Assembly: GCF_017352095.1 (NCBI RefSeq)
Contig: NZ_CP071463.1
Coordinates: forward strand, 2,170,001 to 2,234,000
DNA from: Natrinema longum
GTDB taxonomy: Archaea; Halobacteriota; Halobacteria; Halobacteriales; Natrialbaceae
DNA length: 64,000 nucleotides
Direction of reading: 5' to 3'
In this document: positions 26,528 through 35,248 of the stretch, piece by piece
How positions within the stretch are numbered: the first letter of the stretch is position 1
Layout: each line of letters begins with the position of its first letter
The notes under the pieces: model-generated
Seen by the model: only the letters and a program-made list of their open reading frames with translations
Databases searched by the model: none
What the model was told of the DNA's origin: nothing
Program-made: the position numbers and the translations under genes

Positions 26528-27709
26528 ATGACGCGAGCTGTCTGGGTGAAAGCCGACGATACCGTCGGCGACTGGAACGACCGCCGGGCGCGGATCACCA
26601 CCGCGCTCGAAGCGGGTGCAGACTGGGTACTGGTCGACGAAGACGACGTGGGACGCGTCCGCGAACTGGGCGACATCAACGTCGCGGCGTTTCGAACCGA
26701 TGGCGACGTGACCCTGGTCGACGACGCCGAGAGCGAAGACGACCCTGCTTCGCAGGCCGACGCGATTATCGTCGGCAAAAACGGCGAGGGCGACGCGACG
26801 ATCGACCTGCCCGAGGACTTCTCGGGCTCGGCGGATCTCTCGACGCTGCGACGGGACGGCGACTTCGACCGGGGCGCGTACGTCCGCATTCTCGGCACGG
26901 AGTACGAACGCTTCGCGGAAACCGCCGCCGAGGAAGCCGACCACACGATCGTCGTCGGCGAGGACTGGACGATCATCCCCCTCGAAAACCTGATCGCGCG
27001 TATCGGCGAGGAGACGGACCTCGTCGCGGGCGTGACCAGCGCCGAGGAGGCCAAGACGGCGTTCGAAACCCTCGAGATCGGCTCCGATGCCGTCTTGCTC
27101 GACTCCGACGATCCCGACGAGATCCGAAAGACGGTCGAGGTCCGGGACGAGGCAGCCCGCGAGAGCCTCGATCTCGAGTACGCCGAGGTACTCGACGTCG
27201 AACGGGCCGGCAGTGCCGACCGGGTCTGTGTCGATACCGGCAGCCTGCTCGAGCACGACGAGGGGATGCTCGTGGGGTCGATGAGCCGCGGGCTGGTGTT
27301 CGTCCACGGCGAAACCGCGGAATCACCGTACGTCGCCTCCCGTCCCTTCCGGGTGAACGCGGGCGCGGTCCACGCCTACGTCCGCACGCCCGACGGCGGG
27401 ACGAAGTACCTCTCGGAACTGCAAAGCGGCGACGAGGTCCAGGTCGTCGATCTTCAGGGCAACACCCGCGAGGCCATCGTCGGTCGGGTCAAGATCGAAC
27501 AGCGACCGATGTTCCGGATCGCCCTCGAGGCCGCGAACGGCGACCGCGTCGAAACCCTGCTCCAGAACGCCGAGACGATCAAGGTCGCCACCGCCGACGG
27601 ACGCAAAGCGGTGACTGACCTCGAGGCCGGCGACGAGATGTTGCTGTACTACGAGGATACGGCTCGCCACTTCGGCGAAGCCGTCGAAGAAAGTATCATC
27701 GAGAAGTAG
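26528..27709 (+). CDS. 3-dehydroquinate synthase II (archaeal AroB')
   Basis: A 393-residue PF01959-type enzyme that oxidatively deaminates and cyclises ADH to 3-dehydroquinate, replacing bacterial AroB. It is recognised by VWVKADDTVGDWNDRR at the N-terminus, EDWTIIPLENLIA, LVGSMSRGLVFVHGE, and SRPFRVNAGAVHAYV with KYLSELQSGDEV. It uses the product of the ADH synthase encoded 5 kb upstream, so the first two archaeal shikimate steps and the third (AroD) lie in this window. Confidence 0.95.
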   Translation: MTRAVWVKADDTVGDWNDRRARITTALEAGADWVLVDEDDVGRVRELGDINVAAFRTDGDVTLVDDAESEDDPASQADAIIVGKNGEGDATIDLPEDFSGSADLSTLRRDGDFDRGAYVRILGTEYERFAETAAEEADHTIVVGEDWTIIPLENLIARIGEETDLVAGVTSAEEAKTAFETLEIGSDAVLLDSDDPDEIRKTVEVRDEAARESLDLEYAEVLDVERAGSADRVCVDTGSLLEHDEGMLVGSMSRGLVFVHGETAESPYVASRPFRVNAGAVHAYVRTPDGGTKYLSELQSGDEVQVVDLQGNTREAIVGRVKIEQRPMFRIALEAANGDRVETLLQNAETIKVATADGRKAVTDLEAGDEMLLYYEDTARHFGEAVEESIIEK

Positions 27710-27815
27710 CGGTCCCCGTCGGCTCCTCGCCCGCTCGGCTCGTACGGTCTCCCGTACCGATGCAACCGCGACCTGTCTTGGGGGTGTACCGTCGATGACT
27801 TCCAGCAGACCGTCC

Positions 27816-28253
27816 TCAGATATCGTTCGTCTCTGCCTCGGGCTCTGCCGGTTCGAGTCGCGTCGTACACCAGTGACAGAACGCGAGGTCCTCGTCGATT
27901 TCTTTCCCGCACTCGGGGCAGGTCGATTCGTCCGTCTCCGTATTACCGCCGGGCAGGTAGCCCAGCGCGCGAAAGGCCGAATCGACCGCGGCGAACAGGG
28001 CGATAAACGAGAGGAAGAACTGTGCCATCACGTCGGTTTCTTCGGCCATGATCGTCGCTTGCTCGAAGGCCTCGTCGTAACTCGTTATCGGACCGGCCGC
28101 CGTGAGTTGATCGATCGGGAGAAAGAAGGCACTCACCGAGAGGAAGAGCCCGGCAAAAAGGGCAGCGCGGAGCCAGTCACGAACGAGGACGTGGCCCGCA
28201 CCGGGCATGATCACCGACAGGCCGGCGGCGAGAAGCGCACGGAGCCATGTCAT
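27816..28253 (-). CDS. Membrane protein with C-terminal zinc ribbon
   Basis: A 145-residue protein: about three hydrophobic helices (residues 3-20, 28-48, 78-98) followed by a zinc ribbon CPECGKEIDEDLAFCHWC (CxxC...CxxC) and an acidic tail. Similar small zinc-ribbon membrane proteins are common in haloarchaea and uncharacterised. It lies between the 3' end of AroB' and AroD. Confidence 0.78.
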   Translation of the reverse strand: MTWLRALLAAGLSVIMPGAGHVLVRDWLRAALFAGLFLSVSAFFLPIDQLTAAGPITSYDEAFEQATIMAEETDVMAQFFLSFIALFAAVDSAFRALGYLPGGNTETDESTCPECGKEIDEDLAFCHWCTTRLEPAEPEAETNDI

Positions 28254-28311
28254 TGTACTGGGATGGTAGGGGCCCCCTGCCCTTAACATTCCGATTCTCC
28301 TCGTTTTCGAC

Positions 28312-28986
28312 TCACTCGAGTCGTGTCACCAGTTCCGAGAGCGTCTCGAGGTCGTACTGTCCCGGTGCAGTCGCCGCCGCGGGATCGACGGGCGCGTAGC
28401 CGATTTTCGACCCGTACACCGGTGCGACCGCACGCGTGTGACTCCCCACGTCGCCCATCGCCATCGTCGCGACCGTGTCGCCGTGGGCCGTCAGCTGTTC
28501 GGTCGCGGACAACACCGCGAGCGTATCGGCCTTCGAGTCCGCAGTCACCGCCAGTTTCGCGACGTCGGCGTACTTGCCCGCCTCCGTCAGCGTCCGGACC
28601 AGCCCCGTTCGAGGCGGCGTCCCCTCGAAGTCGTGGGCCGACGCGACGATCGAGACATCCCGGTTGCGAGCCGTCTCGAGGGTCTCCTCGGCGTCGCCGT
28701 CCACGATCGACTCGAGTTCGACGTCGATCGCGGCGACGGCATCGAACCCGGTCGCTTCGGTCAGCGCCTCGAGTCGGCCGTCCTCGTCGGCGTCACCGCC
28801 CTCCCAGTCGGCTCGATTCGTCGCGAGGAGCGGGAGCTCGCCGTCGTAGGCCTCGAGTGCGGCCAGTGGCTCGTCGGTCAGGTCCATTCGAAACTCGATC
28901 GCGTCCGCGTGCTCGCGGGCCGTGGGTTCCTCGGAGAGGTCCGCCGTCGACGCCGCGAGTACGAACGAGTCGAAGTCAAGTTCCAT
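28312..28986 (-). CDS. aroD: 3-dehydroquinate dehydratase, type I
   Basis: A 224-residue TIM-barrel enzyme that dehydrates 3-dehydroquinate to 3-dehydroshikimate through a Schiff base. The catalytic His is in VSIVASAHDFEGTPP and the Schiff-base Lys in DVAKLAVTADSKAD; the C-terminal GSKIGYAPVDPAAATAPGQ is characteristic of archaeal AroD. It completes the local trio ADH synthase, AroB' and AroD, though it is separately transcribed. Confidence 0.94.
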   Translation of the reverse strand: MELDFDSFVLAASTADLSEEPTAREHADAIEFRMDLTDEPLAALEAYDGELPLLATNRADWEGGDADEDGRLEALTEATGFDAVAAIDVELESIVDGDAEETLETARNRDVSIVASAHDFEGTPPRTGLVRTLTEAGKYADVAKLAVTADSKADTLAVLSATEQLTAHGDTVATMAMGDVGSHTRAVAPVYGSKIGYAPVDPAAATAPGQYDLETLSELVTRLE

Positions 28987-29057
28987 TGCTACCCACTGCG
29001 GACGAGCGTGGCAAAAACGGTATCGTTCCGGCGAGTTTCAGTCGTCGTTGTTCCGAG

Positions 29058-30038
29058 TTAGGCCATCCCGATGGTCTCCTCGGCCTCGAGGAGCTCGTGG
29101 TAGCGGTTTCGGATGGTGACTTCGGAGATGTCGGCGACGTCGGAGACGGCGGCCTGCGTGGTCTTCTCGTTGGTCAGCAGTGCGGCGGCGTAGACCGCGG
29201 CGGCTGCGAGGCCGACCGGCGACTTGCCCGAGTGGACGCCCTTCTCCTTGGCGTTCTGGAGCAGGCTTCGCGCGCGGTGCTCGGCCTCGTCGGAGAGTTC
29301 GAGTCCCGAGGCGAACCGGGGGACGTAGCTCTCGGGATCGGCCGGCTGGACCTCGAGGCCGAGTTCGCGGACGACGTAGCGGTAGGTGCGGGCGATCTCG
29401 TTTTTCTCGACGCGGGAGACGTCGGCGATCTCGTCGAGGCTCCGGGGGACGCCAGCCTGCCGGGCGGCGGCGTAGACACACGCCGTCGAGACGCCCTCGA
29501 TGGAGCGACCGGGGAGGAGGTCCTCGTCGAGCGCGCGTCGATAGATGACGCTTGCCGTCTCGCGGACGTTCGTGGGCAGCCCCAGCGCGGAGGCCATCCG
29601 GTCGATCTCGCCGAGTGCCTGCTTGAGGTTGCGCTCCTTGGAGTCGCGGGTGCGGAAGCGCTCGTTCCACTTGCGCAGGCGCTGCATCTTCTCGCGCTGA
29701 CGCGAGCCAAGGGAGTTCCCGTAGGCGTCCTTGTTGCGCCAGTCGATGTTGGTCGAGAGGCCCTTGTCGTGCATCGTGTTCGTCGTCGGCGCGCCCACGC
29801 GGGACTTCTCGTTTTTCTCGGCGGCGTCGAACGCGCGCCATTCGGGACCGCGGTCGACCGAGTCCTCCTCGACGACCAAGCCACAGTCCTCACAGACGGT
29901 CTCACCGTGTTCGTCGTCGACGACGAGGTTACCCGCACACTCGGGGCAGGCAAGATCCTCCTGCTCGCTTTCGGTCTCCTGTTCGTTCGTTTCGGGTTCG
30001 CTACGTCGTACTCTCGTATTCGATGGTGCGTTAGTCAT
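29058..30038 (-). CDS. tfb: Transcription initiation factor TFB
   Basis: A 326-residue TFIIB homologue. The N-terminal zinc ribbon uses Cys31, Cys34, Cys49 and Cys52; then the B-reader region (GPEWRAFDAAEKNEKSRVG, KGLSTNIDWRNKDAYGNS) and two cyclin repeats (about 130-215 and 225-320). It recruits RNA polymerase to TBP-bound promoters. Haloarchaea carry several TFBs; which one this is cannot be told. A GCTTTTACG box lies about 35 nt before the start. Confidence 0.96.
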   Translation of the reverse strand: MTNAPSNTRVRRSEPETNEQETESEQEDLACPECAGNLVVDDEHGETVCEDCGLVVEEDSVDRGPEWRAFDAAEKNEKSRVGAPTTNTMHDKGLSTNIDWRNKDAYGNSLGSRQREKMQRLRKWNERFRTRDSKERNLKQALGEIDRMASALGLPTNVRETASVIYRRALDEDLLPGRSIEGVSTACVYAAARQAGVPRSLDEIADVSRVEKNEIARTYRYVVRELGLEVQPADPESYVPRFASGLELSDEAEHRARSLLQNAKEKGVHSGKSPVGLAAAAVYAAALLTNEKTTQAAVSDVADISEVTIRNRYHELLEAEETIGMA

Positions 30039-30333
30039 ACGATGGCAAGTGCTCCCGGCCGAACCGATCGTAAAAGCCCGGACGGATTCGTTACCTCCCA
30101 CGTTCAGAGACTCAAGGTTTAACGGTTTCGGAATCCGGATCCAATATGCTCCGAAAACGGATAATTCGGACGAACGAGTATGACAAATAGAAACATTCAA
30201 GAATAGAACGAAACCGTCACCGATCGCTCACGACGACGGTCGGCCCGCACAGTCGGGCCGATCGGGATTCGAGCCGGCCGACGATCTCGCTTCGAAACGG
30301 AGGTCCCAACTCGGTTCCGTTCGAACGGCCGGT

Positions 30334-30858
30334 ATGAACCTCGCAGTCGGCAGCACGAATCCGGTCAAGATCGATGCGGTCGAGCGAACCCTCGAGCGAT
30401 ACGAGCCGACCGTAACCGCGGTCGACGTCGATTCCGGTGTCGACGAACAGCCACGGTCGATCGCGGAAACCGTCACCGGTGCCGAGAACCGCGCGCGACG
30501 AGCGCTCGCGGCGACCGACGCGGACTACGGGATCGGCCTCGAGGGCGGCGTCGCCCGACTCGGAGCGACGCCGGGACTGTCACTGATCATGTGGGGTGTG
30601 GCCACGGATGGTGAGCGGACGGAACGAGGCGGCGGCCCGACGCTTCGGCTTCCGGATCACGTCGCCGAGCGGCTCGCGGACGGTGCGGAGTTGGGGCCGG
30701 TGATGGACGACGTACTCGGAACGACGGGGGTCGCTACGGGGGCGGGAGCCGCCGGCGTGTTCACCGACGGCTTGACCGATCGGACGCGAGCGCTCGGCGA
30801 GGCAGTTGCGTGTTCGTTTGGCCCCTTGGTAACGACGGCTTACGAGACGGAACCCTAA
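30334..30858 (+). CDS. Inosine/xanthosine triphosphatase (DUF84, YjjX type)
   Basis: A 174-residue protein of the NTPase family that clears ITP/XTP. The start MNLAVGSTNPVKIDAVERTL, then DSGVDEQPRS, GAENRARRAL and GIGLEGGV are the family signature. It is divergent from tfb with a 295-bp gap that holds both promoters. Confidence 0.92.
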   Translation: MNLAVGSTNPVKIDAVERTLERYEPTVTAVDVDSGVDEQPRSIAETVTGAENRARRALAATDADYGIGLEGGVARLGATPGLSLIMWGVATDGERTERGGGPTLRLPDHVAERLADGAELGPVMDDVLGTTGVATGAGAAGVFTDGLTDRTRALGEAVACSFGPLVTTAYETEP

Positions 30859-31099
30859 CAGTCCGCGATGGCGAGCGGTTTTCCTCGCGCGTCTCCGTTC
30901 GAGTCGAGTCGCTGCCCCCGTCGACCGGAAACGTTCACGAACAAAAGACACTCGCCGGAATACATATATTAACCAGCCGTACCAACGAAACCTTTCCGTC
31001 CAGTTAGTACCGAATTACTTGCCAGCAAAACCGCAAGAAGGCGACGGGTTAACCGCACGTACCAAACCCCCTAAGGGTGTTCCTGTCATCTGGACGAAT

Positions 31100-31333
31100 A
31101 TGAGCACTGCAATGGCCCCCGACCTCACGAGCAAACAACAGCGGATTCTGGAGTACTTCCGGAACAACGCGGCGACGAAGACGTACTTCAAATCCCGCCT
31201 CATCGGCCAAGAGCTCGGTATGACGGCCAAAGAGGTCGGCTCGAACATCACCGCGCTTCAGGAGGGCGACTACGATGTCGAGATCGAAAAATGGGGGTAT
31301 TCCTCGAGTACCACCTGGAAAGTAAACTGTTGA
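31100..31333 (+). CDS. DUF7123 winged-helix-like small protein, 77 aa
   Basis: A 77-residue protein: SKQQRILEYFRNNAATKTYFKSRLIGQ then ELGMTAKEVGSNITALQ, consistent with a small winged helix. I associate this sequence with the haloarchaeal DUF7123 family; function unknown, perhaps a chromatin or regulatory factor. Upstream there is an ATATATTAA box at about 30965 (130 nt away) and the motif GTACCAA twice (about 30980 and 31063), suggesting a leader with regulatory repeats. Confidence 0.8.
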   Translation: MSTAMAPDLTSKQQRILEYFRNNAATKTYFKSRLIGQELGMTAKEVGSNITALQEGDYDVEIEKWGYSSSTTWKVNC

Positions 31334-31445
31334 TGGGACTGGCGCGACACGAGTCCGGCGACGTCGTCTTTTACTGATCGTAACGACGTGACTACTATCG
31401 CGCGCCGAACACCCTTTGGTTCGGCGCTCCCTACATCGTCGCTGA

Positions 31446-32141
31446 ATGACGGTGATACTATTCGATATGGACGGCGTCGTCCTCGAGGGCCCGCGAACGG
31501 ACCCGCAGGTGTACGCCGACGCCGCGGACGCCGCGCTCGCCGCGCTCGAGGCCGATCCGACGCCGGCCCAGCGTCGCGACTGCAGAACGCACGACCACGA
31601 ACTGATCCGGACGCGGTGTGCGGAACTCGGGATCGATCCCGCCCGGTTCTGGGAACTGAAAGAGAGCTACGCCTCGAGTGGGACCCACGATCGCCTTCGA
31701 TCGGGCGAGCGTGCCACCTACAACGACATCGACGCGATTCGCGATCTCGCCGAACGGACGCGGATCGGGCTCGTCACCAACAATCGTCACGAAACCGCGG
31801 CATTCGTCGCGGGGTTCGTCGGAATCGATTTCGACGTCGTTCGGGGGCGAGCGCCGACGTTCGAGGGGTACGACCGGCGCAAGCCGGATCCCTACTACAT
31901 CGAGGACGCGCTCGCGGCCCTCGGCGTCACCGACGGACTCTACGTCGGCGATTCCCCGAAAGACGTCACGGCCGGCCGAGCGGCCGGCCTCGAGACCGCT
32001 TTCCTCCGGCGGTCGCACAATCGCGACCACGAACTGCCGGCGGACGCGACCTACGAACTCGAGTCGTTGGCCGAACTGCCGCCGCTGATCGAATCGCCAG
32101 AATCGGCGTCGGCCGGACGGAAACCGCTTTCCCTCGAGTAA
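31446..32141 (+). CDS. HAD-superfamily phosphatase
   Basis: A 231-residue HAD subfamily-I protein: FDMDGV (residues 6-11), LVTNNRHE (II), RRKPDPYYIEDAL (III) and YVGDSPKDVTAGRAAG (IV). It resembles phosphoglycolate phosphatase-like enzymes; substrate unproven. Eight bp after its stop, the next gene ends on the opposite strand. Confidence 0.88.
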   Translation: MTVILFDMDGVVLEGPRTDPQVYADAADAALAALEADPTPAQRRDCRTHDHELIRTRCAELGIDPARFWELKESYASSGTHDRLRSGERATYNDIDAIRDLAERTRIGLVTNNRHETAAFVAGFVGIDFDVVRGRAPTFEGYDRRKPDPYYIEDALAALGVTDGLYVGDSPKDVTAGRAAGLETAFLRRSHNRDHELPADATYELESLAELPPLIESPESASAGRKPLSLE

Positions 32142-32148
32142 CGGTCAC

Positions 32149-32766
32149 TTACCCCTGGTACTCGAGGAACTGGTCCGCGTCTTTGGCGAGCGTCTGCGCG
32201 CGGTCGCCAAACGAGTCCGCGTGGCGGACGACCAGGACCAACACGGTCTCCGGTCGCTCGACCGCGTAGCCGTCTTCCCGGGAGAGCAAGCCGGCGTCCT
32301 CGAGTTGACCGGCGTACTTGCTCACCGTCGGTGCCGAGACGTCCAGCGCCTCGGCGAGGTCGCCGGCAGTCGCGTCCGACTGCAAGAGCAGTTCGATCAG
32401 CATGCCGCGGGGCGTTTCCCGGCGGAGATAGCCAAGCGCTCGCTTTTCGAACTCGTCGAACCGATCGGCCGTGACGAACCGCTTGTAGTCGCCGTCGCGG
32501 TACCGCTCGATGGCGTCGAGTTCCTCGAGGCGGCGGAGGTGGTGTTGGGTTTCGCCGGTCCCGAGTTGCAGGTCGTCACGGATCTTCGAGAAGTGCGCGC
32601 CGGGCGTCGTGGAGAGATAGCCCGCGATCGCATCGCGCGCGTCGCTCTCGCCCGTGTCAGCCGCCGCTGCGTCGGCGCGGCCGACCAGCGGGGAGGCGGC
32701 ACCGAGGGCGGCGAATCGGCGCAGGGTCGCGCGTTTCTCGTCGTCGACCCCATCGGGCTTCGTCAT
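32149..32766 (-). CDS. Double winged-helix transcriptional regulator
   Basis: A 205-residue haloarchaeal regulator. An Ala-rich N-terminus (AALGAASPLVGRADAAAA) is followed by a first winged helix (TPGAHFSKIRDDLQLGTGET, about residues 54-100) and a second (SDATAGDLAEALDVSAPTVSKYAGQLEDAGLL, about 125-165, in pieces). The double-wHTH layout is common for haloarchaeal regulators; ligand and targets unknown. No cofactor motif. Confidence 0.82.
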   Translation of the reverse strand: MTKPDGVDDEKRATLRRFAALGAASPLVGRADAAAADTGESDARDAIAGYLSTTPGAHFSKIRDDLQLGTGETQHHLRRLEELDAIERYRDGDYKRFVTADRFDEFEKRALGYLRRETPRGMLIELLLQSDATAGDLAEALDVSAPTVSKYAGQLEDAGLLSREDGYAVERPETVLVLVVRHADSFGDRAQTLAKDADQFLEYQG

Positions 32767-32998
32767 TTCTACCTACCGTCTACAAGGGCACGACCCGTAA
32801 AACAGGTTTCGCTCCGCTTTGTTCACCGAATACGACTGGTTACGAATTCAATACGAGCCCCGTGATACAGCGAGTCGTCCCCGGTCAGTGTCCCGAGCCG
32901 GAACCCTCGCGTTCTTGCGGCCACATCTCGGGTCGGCCTACGTGAAGTCCGGCGAGCGAAGGGGAGCGGGACGAGTCGGTCGGGAGGGCGAAGACTCG

Positions 32999-34186
32999 TT
33001 ACTCGCCGGTCGAGGGGTTGTCGGCGTCCGTCTCGTCGACCGGGATGTCGGTCCCGCCGTCGGCCTGGCTCTGGAAGTCCTGATCCATCTCCTCGATGAC
33101 CTCGTCGGGATCGGAGATCTCCGCGGGGTCCTTGCCCTCCTTGATCGCCTGGGCTTCTTGCTCCATCGCTTCGACGTCCATATCGGCTTCCTGGTCGATC
33201 TCGCCGATGATCTCGGCGATGTCGTCCAGGCCGATCAGTTCGCGCGTCTCGTCGTCGAACTCGCGACTCTCGAGTTCCTGGCCGTCCGCCTCGACGTCGC
33301 TGCCCGAGAGGTGCTTGCCGTAGCGCCCGACCAGCGAGGTGAGTTCCTGGGGCATGACGAACGTCGTCGACTCGCCCTGGCCGATGTCGGCGAGCGTCTC
33401 CATCCCCTTGTCGATGACGGCGCGTTCGCCCATCGATTCGGCCGAGCGGGCACGCAGGACCGTCGAGATCGCGTCACCCTGTGCTTCCAGGATCTGGCTC
33501 TGTTTTTCACCCTGGGCACGGATGATCTCGCTTTGTTTGTCACCTTCGGCCTTCTCGACGGCGCTGCGGCGTTCACCCTGTGCCTCGAGGATCATGGCAC
33601 GGCGTTTCCGCTCGGCGGAGGTCTGTTGCTCCATCGCACGCTGGACGTCCTTGGAGGGGTTGACCTCGCGGACTTCGACCGATTCGACGCGAATCCCCCA
33701 CTCGTCGGTGGGTTCGTCGAGTTCCTCGCGGATGCGGGCGTTGATCTCCTGGCGCTTGTTCAGCGTGTCGTCGAGTTCCATGTCACCCAGCACGGCACGC
33801 AGCGTCGTCTGGGCGAGGTTCGAGACGGCACGCTTGTAGTCGTCGACCTGGAGGAACGCCTTCTTGGCGTCCATCACCTTGATGTAGACGACGGCGTCGG
33901 CCGTCACCGGCGAGTTGTCGCGGGTAATCGCTTCCTGTCGTGGCACGTCCAGCGTCTGCGTTCGCATGTCGAACCGATAGGTGTTCGAGACGAACGGCGG
34001 GACGAAGTTGATCCCCGGATCGAGCAGTTTGCGGTACTCGCCGAAGACGGTCAGGGTTCGTTTTTCGTAGGCGTCGACGATCTCGATCGCGCTCAACAGC
34101 GCGGCGACGACGACGACGAGGGCGAGGGCACCGACGAGCAGCACGGCACCGCCGACGGTTTGCATCGGGAACAGTTGTACCACCAT
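32999..34186 (-). CDS. SPFH/stomatin-like membrane protein
   Basis: A 395-residue protein: an N-terminal membrane helix (about residues 8-32), the SPFH/band 7 domain (EKRTLTVFGEYRKLLDPGIN, TADAVVYIKVMDAKKAF, WGIRVESVEVREVNP) and a long coiled coil (RRAMILEAQGERRSAVEKAE) ending in an acidic tail. Stomatin-like proteins scaffold membrane microdomains and often pair with NfeD proteases; the NfeD gene lies 178 bp upstream in the same orientation, forming the classic SPFH-NfeD couple. Confidence 0.94.
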   Translation of the reverse strand: MVVQLFPMQTVGGAVLLVGALALVVVVAALLSAIEIVDAYEKRTLTVFGEYRKLLDPGINFVPPFVSNTYRFDMRTQTLDVPRQEAITRDNSPVTADAVVYIKVMDAKKAFLQVDDYKRAVSNLAQTTLRAVLGDMELDDTLNKRQEINARIREELDEPTDEWGIRVESVEVREVNPSKDVQRAMEQQTSAERKRRAMILEAQGERRSAVEKAEGDKQSEIIRAQGEKQSQILEAQGDAISTVLRARSAESMGERAVIDKGMETLADIGQGESTTFVMPQELTSLVGRYGKHLSGSDVEADGQELESREFDDETRELIGLDDIAEIIGEIDQEADMDVEAMEQEAQAIKEGKDPAEISDPDEVIEEMDQDFQSQADGGTDIPVDETDADNPSTGE

Positions 34187-34364
34187 ATTTCGGACTTACG
34201 GCGGTGGGGAGAAAAACGTTCCCTTGTTTCGGCGACATATGTCGTCCGGTAGCACAGCAGGCCCCCGTGTCACCGTGTCGACCGCGCACTCGAGCCCGTC
34301 CCCGCTGTGGGGCTCAAGCCGACGGGCGCGGCCGGAGTGGACTCGTCGGCACGGCTGGGTGTCC

Positions 34365-34964
34365 TTAGCTCGATTTCTCGGTTTCCCGCTCGGTGTCGAT
34401 CCCGGGTATCGATCCGTCGTCGTCGCGATCCGATTCGTCTCGCTCGCTCCGTGCTGCCGCATCGCGTGCGAGCGCGCGATCGATCTCGTCTTCGCCGAGC
34501 GCGTCGAGGGATTCGACCGTGAGCACGTTTCCGCCGCCCGGATCGAGGACGATGACCTCCTCGCCTTCCTCGATCGTGCCGCTGGTCGTCCGCGCGCTGT
34601 AGTAGGGAGCGAACCCGCCCTCGTCGAGTTTGACCTCGCCGCTGCGGGTCGTGACGGGTTCGGTGACGTACCCCGTCTTGCCGGACAGCGAATCCGAATC
34701 CGTCGTCTGAGCGGTCCCCTTCCCGCCGTAGAAGTCGAACTCCCGGTAGATGTAGGCCGCGACCATCCCGATACCGAGCGTCAGCGCCGCCAGTACGAGG
34801 ACGTTCGCTGCGGGCGGAAAGAGGACGCCGATGAGGCCGGCCCCAACCAGCGCGATGCCGATGACGATGAGGTGGGCTCCGGGCGAAATCGCCTCCAGTA
34901 CCATCAACACGAGCCCCGCCACCAACAGCAGGAGCGGCACGTTCCCCACGAGGGATTCGACCAT
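34365..34964 (-). CDS. NfeD-like membrane protein
   Basis: A 199-residue protein with about four hydrophobic helices in the first 95 residues (LLLLVAGLVLMVLEAISPG is the usual NfeD start) and a soluble beta-barrel OB fold (KTGYVTEPVTTRSGEVKLDE, GEEVIVLDPGGG). This is the short NfeD form without the ClpP-like protease domain. It partners the stomatin-like protein downstream. Confidence 0.92.
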   Translation of the reverse strand: MVESLVGNVPLLLLVAGLVLMVLEAISPGAHLIVIGIALVGAGLIGVLFPPAANVLVLAALTLGIGMVAAYIYREFDFYGGKGTAQTTDSDSLSGKTGYVTEPVTTRSGEVKLDEGGFAPYYSARTTSGTIEEGEEVIVLDPGGGNVLTVESLDALGEDEIDRALARDAAARSERDESDRDDDGSIPGIDTERETEKSS

Positions 34965-35008
34965 ACTAGAGGTATACTCCCGCCGGAGGTAAATGTTTGT
35001 CAACGACC

Positions 35009-35221
35009 ATGGATCGGTGGTCGGGGACAGTCGTCGAAACCGACGAGTCACGCCCGGTACCCGCTCGACTGCCGACGCCCGTCCGGAGCGATCACCCCCT
35101 GTGGCGCGCTTTTCGATTGCTCTTTCGCCGCGAGGTGATCCCCGAGGGAACCCGGTCTCGAGCGTTCGACGGGGACGCCGTCTCGAGACTACTGGTCCGA
35201 ATCCTTTTGGAACGTTTATGA
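35009..35221 (+). CDS. Small basic protein of unknown function, 70 aa
   Basis: A 70-residue Arg-rich protein beginning MDRWSGTVVETDESRPVPAR and ending LLVRILLERL. It follows the GGTAAATG box by about 20 nt, and its TGA lies inside the palindrome in front of the GMC gene, so if real it may be co-transcribed or overlap that promoter. Composition is unlike the acidic neighbours; a spurious frame cannot be excluded. Confidence 0.4.
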   Translation: MDRWSGTVVETDESRPVPARLPTPVRSDHPLWRAFRLLFRREVIPEGTRSRAFDGDAVSRLLVRILLERL

Positions 35222-35228
35222 ACGTTCC
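35209..35228. promoter_or_regulatory. Operator-like palindrome before the GMC oxidoreductase gene
   Basis: GGAACGTT, spacer TATG, AACGTTCC: a perfect 8-bp inverted repeat centred 31 bp before the start codon, so it covers the expected TATA position (GTTTATGAAC). A repressor bound here would block TBP. The regulator is not in sight. Confidence 0.6.
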
Positions 35229-35248
35229 GTGATATGGTGTGAGATACC

